From NCBI GenBank assembly GCA_026214975.1, contig CM047809.1, forward strand, positions 28,245,977 to 28,309,976: 64,000 nucleotides of DNA. Direction: 5' to 3'. This document shows, in pieces, positions 11,323-21,240 of this stretch (the first letter of the stretch is position 1; the number at the start of each line of letters is the position of its first letter). This stretch comes from Gentiana macrophylla (lineage: Eukaryota > Streptophyta > Magnoliopsida > Gentianales > Gentianaceae). Under the pieces are notes generated by a model, which was not told where the DNA came from, did not search any database, and was given only the letters and a program-made list of their open reading frames with translations. Position numbers and translations under genes: made by a program.

Positions 11323-12709
11323 AGTGCTTCTGTTCCAAAGAGATCCATAGCTGAATCTCTACATCAGTTCGTTTACTCGAAGTAACAGGGTATCAGTTAT
11401 TTCCATGACCAACCTTAGCTGATTCTCAAAATCAAATTGTTTGCTCAAGTCTTTAAATTTTTTCAAAACTGCATCATGGACAAACAACAACACTTTAGAA
11501 ATTTGTAAACTGTTCATTTTTAATATTTGATGAATACAAAAGTAAATTGCAGGCTCTGGTGGCCGATACTCAAGAAAAGCTGATTGAAACATTCATTGAA
11601 GATCCATCCATCACAAAGTCTGAAGAAAATGGTGAGACTCTAACCATAAGCTTTGGAGGAAATGACTATGGTGAGAATGATGAAGAAATTCTACTATTTA
11701 GAATCAATCTGATGAACAACTCTGTCAAATCAAACAAAGACAAGCAGATATTGGAATATGAAGTAGATGAAAAACTGAAACCCCTTATCAGTCAAACATC
11801 ATGAGACAAGTACTTCCACTTTCAACACTCACACTGCCATGAACAATCATAGAAATGAAGATTTCAAAGAAACCTTGGAGATACTTATAAAGAAATTAGA
11901 GGTAATTCAAAAGAATTATGAGAATGTCAAAAAGGAAAAAGATCTATTGAAAGCTGAATTTCTAAGATTGAATGCTAAGATCAATCATATCAAGGCTAAT
12001 AATGGAACTAAGGAGATTTGCTCAACTAATGAACTAACAGAGGTAATAAACGTCACAGAATCATCAGTTGATCCAACTTCTAACGTTCAATTCAAACCTG
12101 GAAAACCATTTGGAGACAGAACCGGTTTAGGGTTTGACAGTCAATAAATTTCTAAGTTCAGACCTAGTCTGATTGCACCTAAGTTTGTAGTTTGCACAAA
12201 AGTCAAGAACTCGTAAAATCGACAAAATTGTTAGCCCGACAATTACTCAAAGACAACCTCGAGGTAAAACTGAAAAAACTTTAAAATCAGTTAGTGGCAA
12301 ACAGCAGACTGAAAGATTTTATAGAAGGTATCAGAGGACTGAAAAAGGCACAACTGATCCAAGGTCAGTTAAAAGAACATTCAAGTCATATTCTTAAAAG
12401 AATGAAAATCATTCATGGAAAAATAGATTAAGGGGGAAAGGAAGACTCTTCCTTACTGATGAAAACTGGAATGCACCGGTATTTTCAAGATCTCATCAGT
12501 TTCACAAGTTTAATGAACCAAAGATTGTTAAACCAAAACATCATAAATTTGTGAAAGCTGACTCTATTCAGTCAAAATATCAAGATAGGTATGTAAAGAC
12601 TAAGGCTAAGATCAACAAGCCTTTACCAAAAACTAATCAAAAAGAACCCAAGTATGTATGGGTACCAAAGATCTCTCATTCTGTTTTGCAGGAGAAAATC
12701 AAAAGCTGA
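11323..12709 (+). pseudogene. Decayed gag of element K
   Basis: The coding signal is broken into pieces. Open stretches at 11547-11804 and 11839-12147 are Lys/Glu-rich, and the second contains a coiled-coil-like segment. The end of the region reads KYVWVPK followed by a stop at 12707-12709; this WVP(K) ending is common at the gag C-terminus of plant SIRE-like copia elements. No zinc knuckle could be read with confidence. The first in-frame ATG after the PBS leads to early stops, so no start is proposed. The element is clearly inactive here. Confidence 0.5.
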
Positions 12710-13005
12710 GAACTGAGAAGTTGCAATTCTTAAAACTGAGTTGTACTCACAACTGAGTTTTTGAATTAACAAAGAAGGACTTTTACTACAAGTTCTGGAT
12801 AAGGACAAAACTGGATATTTATAGCTGGAGATACACTGCACCTACTGCATTTACTGATACTAGCTACATATGACAGAACGGATGTGACCTACATTAATCT
12901 TAACCGTTCACCTTTTCCATTCATCACCTTTTTTGCAATCTCAACGATTTTTGACAAGACGTTTTGAATCCCACTCAGATCTTTCAACCCACTCTATCTA
13001 CCACT

Positions 13006-13013
13006 TATAAATA
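13006..13013 (+). promoter_or_regulatory. Internal TATA motif upstream of K second open region
   Basis: TATAAATA lies about 115 bp before an ATG at 13122-13124. Between them is a C/T-rich leader (TTCCTTACACTC, TCTAATCTAACTCG). This layout resembles a host gene promoter rather than the inside of a retrotransposon, but it could be chance in AT-rich DNA. Confidence 0.35.
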
Positions 13014-13121
13014 CCGTCATATTTTCCCATTAATTCCTTACACTCAGTTTTCATATAATCATCCTTTGAAGTTCTTTCTAAAATCTCAAACATCTCTAAT
13101 CTAACTCGATCTCCAGAAATA

Positions 13122-14622
13122 ATGGCCTTCACTTGAACCTGGAATGATCATCTCACTTGATCAATTTATTGCTAAATTCACTGATCAGGCCCTCGCCAAG
13201 GAAATTGTAACAAAGATTCGGGAAATAAAGGGTTTGGAACAAGTGTTCAATATTAATCTATAAAGCGTTTGTCTGGATAGCAATGGAGACTTCTATGAAT
13301 TTGGAAAGACGACCATAGAAGGAGAATATGTTCACACCCTTACAATCACTGTTAATGGAAAAGAAATTCAATTCAATGAGGACCTAATAACAAATATCTT
13401 TGGCTTCGACAAATCTGGATGTTCAGCATCTGTCAAATTAAGCAAAGAGCATAAAGAGAAATTATGGAAAGTTATTACAGTAAATTCAGAAACACCAGTA
13501 TTGTAGACTGGAAGCACAAGCCTACTCAAACCTGAGTTCAATTTTCTTACCAAGATGTTGGCAAATTGCGTGATTGGAAACACATGAAACTTTAGCAATC
13601 TATCTGGCACCAAACTGGATATGCTGTACGTCTGGTTCAAAGAAGATTTCAACTGGAAAAGGTACATTCTGGATCAACTAATGGCACAATCTTTTGATGT
13701 ACCCAAGAAGAAAACTGAAGTGAAGAAAGGCAGATTTTATCCTAAGAAGACTCTTGCTATATTAGTCCAAAGAATTCTTGATCATTTTGGAATAGCAAAG
13801 AAAAAGGAAACTGCAATTGTAGACGGGAAAATTGCAACCAAAGAAGAAAAACATGGAAAGAGGAAATATGAGGTTTCTGAAATCGAACCTAAGAAGAAAT
13901 GTAGAAGATCAAAGAAACCTCGAAGCGGCGTTGAGGCTCTTGAACAAGTTGATGAACTGAGAGAAAAGAAGAGGAAGCTGGAAGCTTCAATTCAAGAAAA
14001 ACTTGCTGAAACTGCAAAGAAATTTTTGGAGCCTTCTCCAACAAAATCCGCTACTTCAGTTGCTGAAAACTCAGCAAAGAAACTAAGAACTGAAGAAACC
14101 CCCACCAAACCTGTTCCAACTGAAAAAGTCACTGTTGATAAAGAAACTACAATTGAAGAAGAAGTTGTTCCTTCACTGCCAGAAGCTGACACTCAGGGGG
14201 AACAGACCCTGAGAGATGAGTTTGATGATGAAGAAACTGACAGTGAGGAAAGGTTGATCGACTTAGAAGCAATGACCATGCTCAAGCTACTCTCCAAGTC
14301 TAGATCCACTCCACAAAAATCAGCATCTAGAATTGAGTATGAGGAGTCATTCAAGAACATTGAAACTTCTCAACCTGAGGAAAAAGAATTTGCTGAAATT
14401 GAATGAGCTTGTCAGTGAAACTGAAATCGTTCCAAAAGAAAAGAAGGAAGAGGAATCAGTTGCAAAAAAAGATATTGAACCAGCAGAAGATCAGGCTGTT
14501 GAATCAAAACCTGAAGAGGAACCAGTTGCTGAACTAGAACCTGAGTCAGCAAAAGAACAAGTTACTGAACATGTAGAATAACTTGTTGCTGCTGAAGAGA
14601 ATTTGGAAACTTAGCTTACCAT
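13122..14622 (+). pseudogene. Second open region of K, first part (unknown protein, interrupted by J)
   Basis: After a probable ATG at 13122 and an early frame slip, a long frame can be followed: LEPGMIISLDQFIAKF, then NEDLITNIFGF, SLLKPEFNFLTKM, GTKLDMLYVW and a highly charged C-terminal half rich in Lys and Glu (open at 13621-14406, then a shifted frame to 14581). In-frame stops occur near 13260 (TAA), 13505 (TAG) and 13585 (TGA); the first two replace likely CAA/CAG codons. The basic stretches (KKKCRRSKK, EKKRKLE) could be nuclear targeting signals. I do not recognise the protein. It may be an extra retroelement ORF or a captured host gene. J is inserted at 14622 and the frame resumes at 23303. 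Confidence 0.5.
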
Positions 14623-15771
14623 TGACGGACCTTTTCTAGGCTATACAGATCCTAACCGGCAGTGTACCGGGTCAAATTGTAGCTCTAGTCTGGTGAGTCA
14701 GGTCGTATTCCTCAGGGAAAACATGGTAATTCTTTTAAGTGGGGTTAAACACCAAGAAGCTATTATTAACTCGATCTAAGTCGCAGGTTTATCATTTTCC
14801 TCGGGTTAGATTATGTTAGTAGTTAGATGTTAGAGTTAGATGTTAGTAAAACAGTAAATAAAACAAATAAATACTAATATAATATATATTTTTGGATCTA
14901 GCCAAGAATACGTTACTGAATCAATATATCTTTTTAGTTAATAAATGAGACAGATCTTTTCCTTGCTGCAAGGAGGTCAATTATAAATGAACCGGTGTAC
15001 TCCTAAGCTAGACAACTCCTCCTCACACGAGCGTATGAAATTGTCATATGTCCATTGCATCAGTCCAAGGTCCACAACTGTTACGGTTTTTCTGAACAGG
15101 TCCCGAGTACAAATCTACCTTTAGATAAAAAGGAGTCATTCCGTTCGTCAAACGGTCAATTTTATTTAAAAGGCTCCGGTTGTCAAAGCCGGACGATTCA
15201 ACTTTCGGTTTAAGTTTCAATTAAGCAGATGATTTAACATTATTACGATTTGAGTACAAATGTCAATAAAATTTGTTTTTCTAGGACAAATCGTCCCGGG
15301 TAGAAAGCGGGTTCCGTTGTCACGCTTTCACTCGGCCAATTTTACCTCCGGTCTTTCAATTTTAACGTTTCATTAGGCGCAGTAAAGAAAGAGATTCATC
15401 ATAATTGATTTTAATCATTATTACGAGTCGATCATTCATTTTACCAAAAGATTAACTAATTTGATTCATATCTTGGCTAGATATATTTTTAGTTTAATAT
15501 CATATATAAATAGAAATAGAAATAATAAACATAACAATTTTAGAATATATTACCGGTTATGACTATCGAATCGGGGTCGTTTCCACCGGATCTAACATGC
15601 CAAAGCTTCGAAATCAACAATCTTCGATAATTATTCCGCCATTACAACGATACTATAACCATTTTATTTATATATGTGAAAAACATATATACATACATAC
15701 ATGGACATATATATGTATATACGGGCCCCGAAAAGAAAATTAAAAGAGAAACGAGATGAAAAGATCTAGAT

Positions 15772-15895
15772 CTAGATCTATATATATATAGATAGATCTA
15801 TCACATAGATATTCATATATAGAATATATATATATACATGAAGGGTGTGTATATATATATATATATATATCATACATGTATATATATATATGATC
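15772..15895. repeat. AT/AGATCT microsatellite in J LTR
   Basis: Alternating AT runs and AGATCT repeats; the same tract in the right LTR is at about 22384-22513. Short frames through it encode only Ile/Tyr repeats. Confidence 0.85.
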
Positions 15896-15987
15896 ATCAA
15901 AACAAAAAATAAAAAAGAAAGAGCAGGGGACGAGAGAAGAAAGAAATGGGAAAGAAAGGGGCAAAGCTTTTCATCCCTCTTGGTGTG

Positions 15988-15995
15988 CTTATATA
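15988..15995 (-). promoter_or_regulatory. TATA box of J LTR (left copy)
   Basis: The minus strand reads CTATATAAG over 15988-15996. The equivalent in the right (5') LTR is at 22610-22617. It lies just downstream, in element orientation, of the GGATCGATCC palindrome array. Confidence 0.6.
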
Positions 15996-16008
15996 GATAA
16001 AAATGGGG

Positions 16009-16142
16009 CGGATCGATCCGGGAAAGGGCGGATCGATCCGGGAATAAAATATATTATCCCAAGCCTATCCCCATGTGCGAAATCATCATTATGGCGATTT
16101 TTGTTTCGCGGATCGATCCGGGAAAAGGCCGGATCGATCCGG
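16009..16142. promoter_or_regulatory. Palindrome array, J left LTR (CCGGATCGATCCGG type)
   Basis: Two pairs of a 13-14 bp palindrome at 16009, 16029, 16109 and 16129. Within each pair the start-to-start spacing is 20 bp here and 21 bp in the other LTR. They sit immediately upstream of the TATA box in element orientation. Confidence 0.75.
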
Positions 16143-16676
16143 GAGCTCGCCGATTTTGAGCTGAAACTTGAAAAATTCATATCTTGAGTTGTAGACCTCC
16201 GATTGACGTGATTCAAAATGCGTTGGAAAGCTTTTTCAAAGATCTACAACTTTCATGAAGGACTCTTCTTCAGAAAATGCCTTTTGATGGACCATTTGTT
16301 CGTCGAAGATATAATTCGATAATAACATTACGAAACGTTGATCCACTTGAACTTTTAAGCTTGTGGCACATTCTTACACCCTTCAAAAGATATGTTTTAA
16401 CTTCAAAAAGTGTCGTCACTCGGGGTTTTGGTTTATTATAAATCTGCAATAAAAATACCACAAATACCCGTGTAAATCTGACACGACACTCCGGTTACTA
16501 AACCGGTACAAAACTTATAAAAACTTATAAAAATACGATAATTTATATAATAACTACTACTTATACATTTGAATAAAACTTAGTAATTTTGACTTGATTT
16601 GATATAATAATGCTCAAAATGGTATCGTAAATGGGGCGAAATGTCATAAAAGCGATCATAAATTTATCTCTCATCA

Positions 16677-16688
16677 CAACCCCTACTT
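16677..16688 (-). other. Polypurine tract of J
   Basis: The plus strand CAACCCCTACTT reads AAGTAGGGGTTG on the element strand, directly before the 3' LTR. It would prime plus-strand DNA synthesis. A second similar tract lies at 17683-17693. Confidence 0.75.
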
Positions 16689-17121
16689 AGCTTTTGGTCG
16701 TCTCGATCAAAACAAGCGATAAAACAAAATGAATAAGAGATAAATTCATGAAGATATAAGGTATAAGGAACAACCGAGATAATACAACCATTAGAATTAC
16801 AACCAGCGTTAACCTTAATATAAATGTATACAGAGTGTGTGTGTGACAAGCCTTTTCAATTTCCACTATCCTCTCTTGAATAATTCAAGCAAACACACAA
16901 ATATCCATTCAGACAGTCCTAATGACTTTCCTAGGTATAGGCAGGAACAGTTCCACACAAAGTTCTCCCATGTACTTCTTAGGATAATCCCTAAAGCATA
17001 TCATTCAGTTTATACTGGGGATAGTCAGAAGATAACTAAGTTTTTAACCATGCTTAAAATTTTTTTTTTCTTTTGATGAACTTAATTTCACATGTGTAGC
17101 ATATGCCTTCATTCCCAGCAA

Positions 17122-17223
17122 TAGGACGTTTCGTGATAACACCCTAGCTGGACTACTATCATCAGGCAGTCGGGAGCTTTTAAACCTCATAGTGATATAG
17201 GACGTTTCGTGATAACGCCCTAC
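17122..17223. repeat. Duplicated conserved motif between the two PPTs of J
   Basis: A 26-bp motif beginning TAGGACGTTTCGTGATAAC and ending in CCTA occurs at 17122-17147 and 17198-17223. The same pair, slightly diverged, occurs at 30519-30545 and 30609-30634 in element E. The J and E copies lie in the same part of the element, so the motif is probably functional or ancestral. Confidence 0.6.
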
Positions 17224-17682
17224 TGCACTCAAATCATTGGTAGCTACAACCAACATATAGATAGTTCATCTTTATTTATTTTTTTTTATTTTTCTTTTCA
17301 TAAACTTAACTTATATCCTTTCTATCACATTCAAACCTTCAGATATTCACAGTACACGTTCAAAAGTTAGGTACTAAGTTACTGCAAATCTCTCTAGAAT
17401 AACCACTAGGATACTGAATGGATACAGTTTAAAATTTTCGTTTCAATATCAAAGGCTTACGTGAAGGAATTCATGTTACACAAATATATTTGGAATTACA
17501 ATGCACTTACGGTTCACATTGGTTATACACATCCAAATTGATCATTACATCTTCAAATCCATGAAATATATACCTTATACAGTTTATTTTAATCAACTAA
17601 ATAATGCTCGAAAAAAATCGAAAACTAAGAGATTTATTGATATAAAATAAGCATTAATGCCATTGCTAGACCAACAACGACT

Positions 17683-17693
17683 CTACCCCTACT
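17683..17693 (-). other. Second polypurine-like tract of J
   Basis: CTACCCCTACT lies 1006 bp inside the 3' PPT, followed by TGTCCCCAATG. Tracts in the same relative place are present in D, E, F and H. Confidence 0.5.
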
Positions 17694-18409
17694 AACGAAC
17701 TTACATTGTCCCCAATGTAAAGTGAGTGTAAATAAGAGAGGTTGGGAAAGCAATGGTGTACTAAAACAAGTCAAAACAAATACTGGATGATATCAAAGGG
17801 TGGGTGGGTGGGTTAAAGTTATGACCTCCACAATTCCATAGTATTTGAACTAATACATGTCACACATTATTTGAAATTTAAAACAGACTAGATCATGATA
17901 TAAAATGTGACAAAGTTTTAACTCTGAGTCTTTTATACCCAGATCCTCAAGGGTTATTTCAAATTGTTCTAACAACATAAGTCCAAGAAATGACGCATTT
18001 GAATTTTCTCTTTGATTTTCATCGGGATTTTCGGATAACCACCTAATCGTTCCCTTTTTAATGACATTCAAACATTCATCCTAAGACTTGGTGAAACAAA
18101 ATGAAAATCAATCCGAAGTATTCGCAAAGTATCATCCAAAGTATGAGTAATTATTATATTTAACATTTTTACGGGCTGCCTCCCGGTAGCGCTTTTGGTT
18201 AACGTCGTTTGCTCGACCAAAATGATAATGATTAACTAATATAATATACTAAACAAAACAGGTTACTTCTAACAATTACTCACAAAAGCACGTAACATTT
18301 AAGCACATAATCCACTAAAAATAAATGCTTAAGGAGTAAAAAAGAAGGATAGTACCCGTCATTGACTACATTTATAGTCTATAGCCAGACTTTATCGTGC
18401 TTTAGTTTT

Positions 18410-20368
18410 CTAATGTACTGGTGGTGGGTCATCCTCACGCACTGCATCCTTCTTCAATACCGGTTTCCAACAGAGGTTAGACAATTTCCACCAATCCACA
18501 CGATTCTTGACCTTTTCCTTTAATTCTCGAGTTTTCGGTTTGCAAGCTTTCACATTATTGCTAAAGTCATCTTCTTCAATTACCTGCATGTTAGTACGAT
18601 CCAAAACAAGAGAACACAAAGTGTCTACACAAGAACTAGATTCTAGTGTAATGTATGTATATTTTAATGAATTGTAAATGTTGAAGATAACGCTCTCATG
18701 ATTAACTCCAAAACTAAACTCTCCCTTACAAACATCGATGAAAGGGATATTAATATTTAAGTGCCGAAAAGTGTCAAGAAAACATGCATACTTATTATCC
18801 AACTTCATCTTTTTCATTTCATTTCTCAGGGAATGGGGGAGTAATTCAAGATCAGTAGGGTTAGAATGAATACCTCCCTTACCCTTGTCGTTAGATGAAG
18901 ATGGTAAAGCTTCCTTGAATGATTGTGCCTTTTGAAGACATAGTGTGTCATCATTCAGTACCTTTTTCTTCAAAATATGCAGTGGATGTGGTGATGCCTT
19001 TCCAGGTTGAACCGATGTGAATTTAGGTTGAGCTGGATAAGGTTCGTTTTGAAATGGCCCTTTAGATTCCATATTCTTCTTATATTTACCATCTAAATCA
19101 TCATTTACTTCATTAATTCTCATGTTTTCTAATCCATTACTTCCACAGATCCTTCCACTTCTAGTAATAACAGCATTTACCTCTCCCGGGTTTCTTTTGG
19201 TATTACTTGGCAGCTCTCCTGAGGGTTTACTGTTTTTACGTTCTACTTCTCTACTCAAATGATATTCCAAATTCCGTAATGAAGCTTCTATAATTCTCAT
19301 TCTGGTATCATGTCTACTCATAGATGTTTTCAGTGTACTCATATCCTTAGTGACTGTACCTATAGAAGTTATCATAGTTTCCATATTCTGAGCTTGAGTA
19401 GATATCATACCCATCATATTTTCCATTAATTTCTCCCATTTATCAACTCCTTCAGGTTGAGTTGAACTTTGGGTGACTGGTATGCTTTGAGTGGTATGTT
19501 GTGGATACGATCTAGGTAATGATTGTAGATTCTGATTCGAGGTATCTCCTTGATAACCTAGATTTGGATTCTTATATTGGATTGGATACGGGGGTTGTCC
19601 TTGCTTACTAGGGGTTTCAGACCAATGAAAAGTAGGGTGATCTCTTCTACTAGCATTAAACGAGTTTGAATACGCATTGTTCAAATTCCTATGCTGTTTT
19701 AAAAAACTCACCTTTTCCCTTGAATAGCCTTCTGGTTCTTCCATCCCTAATGACACATTATCATGATTTGAGTAGTCATTCGGTATGATATTTTCTGAGT
19801 TTATAGTTTTACTGGCTAATAAGCCGTCAAATTTCCTACTCAAATTCTCCAAGTGTGCAAGAACTTCTGCATTCGATGTACATTCTCCTGCAAAGGCTAC
19901 TTTTCTTGTGCTAGAACCGGTTTCCCACATTCTGTTATTTTTAGAAATCTTTTCTATAGCATCGTAAACTATTTGGGCTTCACTCATCATTAACGAACCA
20001 CCACATACATGATCTACATCTGCACGTGAGTCTTTCCTTAATTTACGACAGAAAAGTTGGATTTGCATATCTAAGGAATAACCATGATCGGGACAAGCTC
20101 TTAATAACTTTTGAAATCTTTCCCAAGCATTCCCAAGCATTTCTTCAGATTCTTGTTTAAAGTTGGCAATTTCGACTATTAATTCCAATTTTCTACCAGG
20201 AGTAAAATATTGCTTTAAGAACTCGGATTGAATCTCCTCCCAACTAGTCCATGAATGTTGTGGAAGTGACAAAAACCAATCTCGTGCTCTTCCTTTTAAA
20301 GAAAAAGGAAACATAGACATCCTCGTTAATTCCTGATGAGCACCATGACTTTTGGCTGTATTACACAA
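18410..20368 (-). CDS. Gag polyprotein of J with truncated protease region
   Basis: The 652-residue frame forms the capsid-type Gag needed to build the retrotransposon particle. Residues 1-150 carry the Ty3/gypsy gag core: FPFSLKGRARDWFLSLP, a WEE.Q.EFLKQYF block and ERFQKLL.ACPDHG. The middle is Gln/Asn/Ser-rich. Near residue 540 a segment NIPFIDVCKGEFSFGV...FNIYNSLKY resembles the tail of the gypsy protease region, but the catalytic Asp-Ser/Thr-Gly is missing, so the protease core seems deleted. There is no RT or integrase. The true start is probably upstream near 20520, where residues like NPIRLPNKG and DTRAQFLGEDDEDPHHHL can be read but with stops; the listed ATG is simply the first in the open frame. 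It is the best preserved frame in the window. Confidence 0.85.
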   Translation of the reverse strand: MCNTAKSHGAHQELTRMSMFPFSLKGRARDWFLSLPQHSWTSWEEIQSEFLKQYFTPGRKLELIVEIANFKQESEEMLGNAWERFQKLLRACPDHGYSLDMQIQLFCRKLRKDSRADVDHVCGGSLMMSEAQIVYDAIEKISKNNRMWETGSSTRKVAFAGECTSNAEVLAHLENLSRKFDGLLASKTINSENIIPNDYSNHDNVSLGMEEPEGYSREKVSFLKQHRNLNNAYSNSFNASRRDHPTFHWSETPSKQGQPPYPIQYKNPNLGYQGDTSNQNLQSLPRSYPQHTTQSIPVTQSSTQPEGVDKWEKLMENMMGMISTQAQNMETMITSIGTVTKDMSTLKTSMSRHDTRMRIIEASLRNLEYHLSREVERKNSKPSGELPSNTKRNPGEVNAVITRSGRICGSNGLENMRINEVNDDLDGKYKKNMESKGPFQNEPYPAQPKFTSVQPGKASPHPLHILKKKVLNDDTLCLQKAQSFKEALPSSSNDKGKGGIHSNPTDLELLPHSLRNEMKKMKLDNKYACFLDTFRHLNINIPFIDVCKGEFSFGVNHESVIFNIYNSLKYTYITLESSSCVDTLCSLVLDRTNMQVIEEDDFSNNVKACKPKTRELKEKVKNRVDWWKLSNLCWKPVLKKDAVREDDPPPVH

Positions 20369-20801
20369 TTCTTCGAAAAGATATAGGTGATGATGTGGGT
20401 CCTCATCATCTTCTCCTAGAAATTGGGCTCTTGTGTCAATTAATTAAAAAAAGATGAGATTTTATTTGAAATTATTTGCTCCTTTATTGGGTAAACGAAT
20501 TGGATTATTAATCGGTACCTTTCTACGGTCCGATCACATATAGGTCTCGGGTTAAAGGTGGTTTCGATTATTACGATTATGCTTATTCCGATTACGATTA
20601 TTTCTATTATTCGATTACATTTATTAGGTTGAGGTAAATTTCGATTAAGGTTTTGGCCATACCTTGAGCATGAGCAATCCTTGTTCGGTGTTTTACCAAC
20701 GGTTTCGCCATTTTAAGTAACTCGATTTGACAATTCTTGTGGAATAGAAAATATCGAATAGAAAATAACACGAAATCGATAAAAAAACTACATTTTTTTT
20801 C

Positions 20802-20838
20802 CTCGGTAATTACCGAATCCACTCGATATTTACCGAGT

Positions 20839-20872
<34 letters not shown>

Positions 20873-20915
20873 CTCTCTCTCTCGGTAATTACGAAGCCAC
20901 TCGGTATTTATCGAG
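20802..20915. promoter_or_regulatory. Palindrome array in J leader (CTCGGTAATTACCGA type)
   Basis: Two pairs of 16-bp dyads: CTCGGTAATTACCGAA (20802) with CTCGATATTTACCGAG (20822), and CTCGGTAATTACGAAG (20881) with CTCGGTATTTATCGAG (20900). Spacing is 20 and 19 bp. A run of about 32 T (about 20840-20871) and a CT repeat separate the pairs. They lie between the PBS and gag, in the transcribed leader. Confidence 0.6.
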
Positions 20916-21216
20916 TATTTTTATAAAAAATTGATATCTTACCAAATAGGTAGGTACCAATGAAAATAAAAATACAAATGAGATTGAGAAATGTCTTGAC
21001 TTATCCACGGTCATTATGACCACGTTTACTTTCTACTATCGAAAATAGAAAATAACTCGAATTTGGTAGAAGAAGAAAATTGGTAACTAAAAGAAGGTAG
21101 ATACCAACGGAAAATAAAAATAGAAATGTGATAAGAAGAGTGTTGACTTATCCTCGAGAATTTTGAGCTAATACAAGTAGTAACCCTAGACACAAAGAAA
21201 GAAATTAGCGACGTTT

Positions 21217-21234
21217 TCCCCGGCAACGGCGCCA
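21217..21234 (-). other. Primer-binding site of J (tRNA-Asp)
   Basis: The plus strand TCCCCGGCAACGGCGCCA equals the 3' end of plant tRNA-Asp, so the element strand is complementary to it. It lies six bases from the 5' LTR end. Confidence 0.9.
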
Positions 21235-21240
21235 AAATGC

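Larger units (their letters stand above)
14623..16676 (-). repeat. 3' LTR of J (left copy)
   Basis: It runs from TGACGGACC to ...CTCTCATCA on the plus strand, 2054 bp. It contains AT microsatellite DNA (about 15772-15895), a minus-strand TATA box (15988-15995), and four copies of a palindrome with core GGATCGATCC between 16009 and 16142. Differences from the right LTR are scattered indels and substitutions, so the insertion is recent. Confidence 0.92.

Noticed and set aside
18361..18420. A separate pol gene for J downstream of gag
   Set aside because: Frames between 16689 and 18409 are short and show no RT, RNase H or integrase motif.
21217..21234. Possible tRNA-Asp gene fragments at each CCGGCAACGGCGCCA
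   Set aside because: Only 15-18 bases of the 3' end are present, always next to an LTR end, so these are primer-binding sites.
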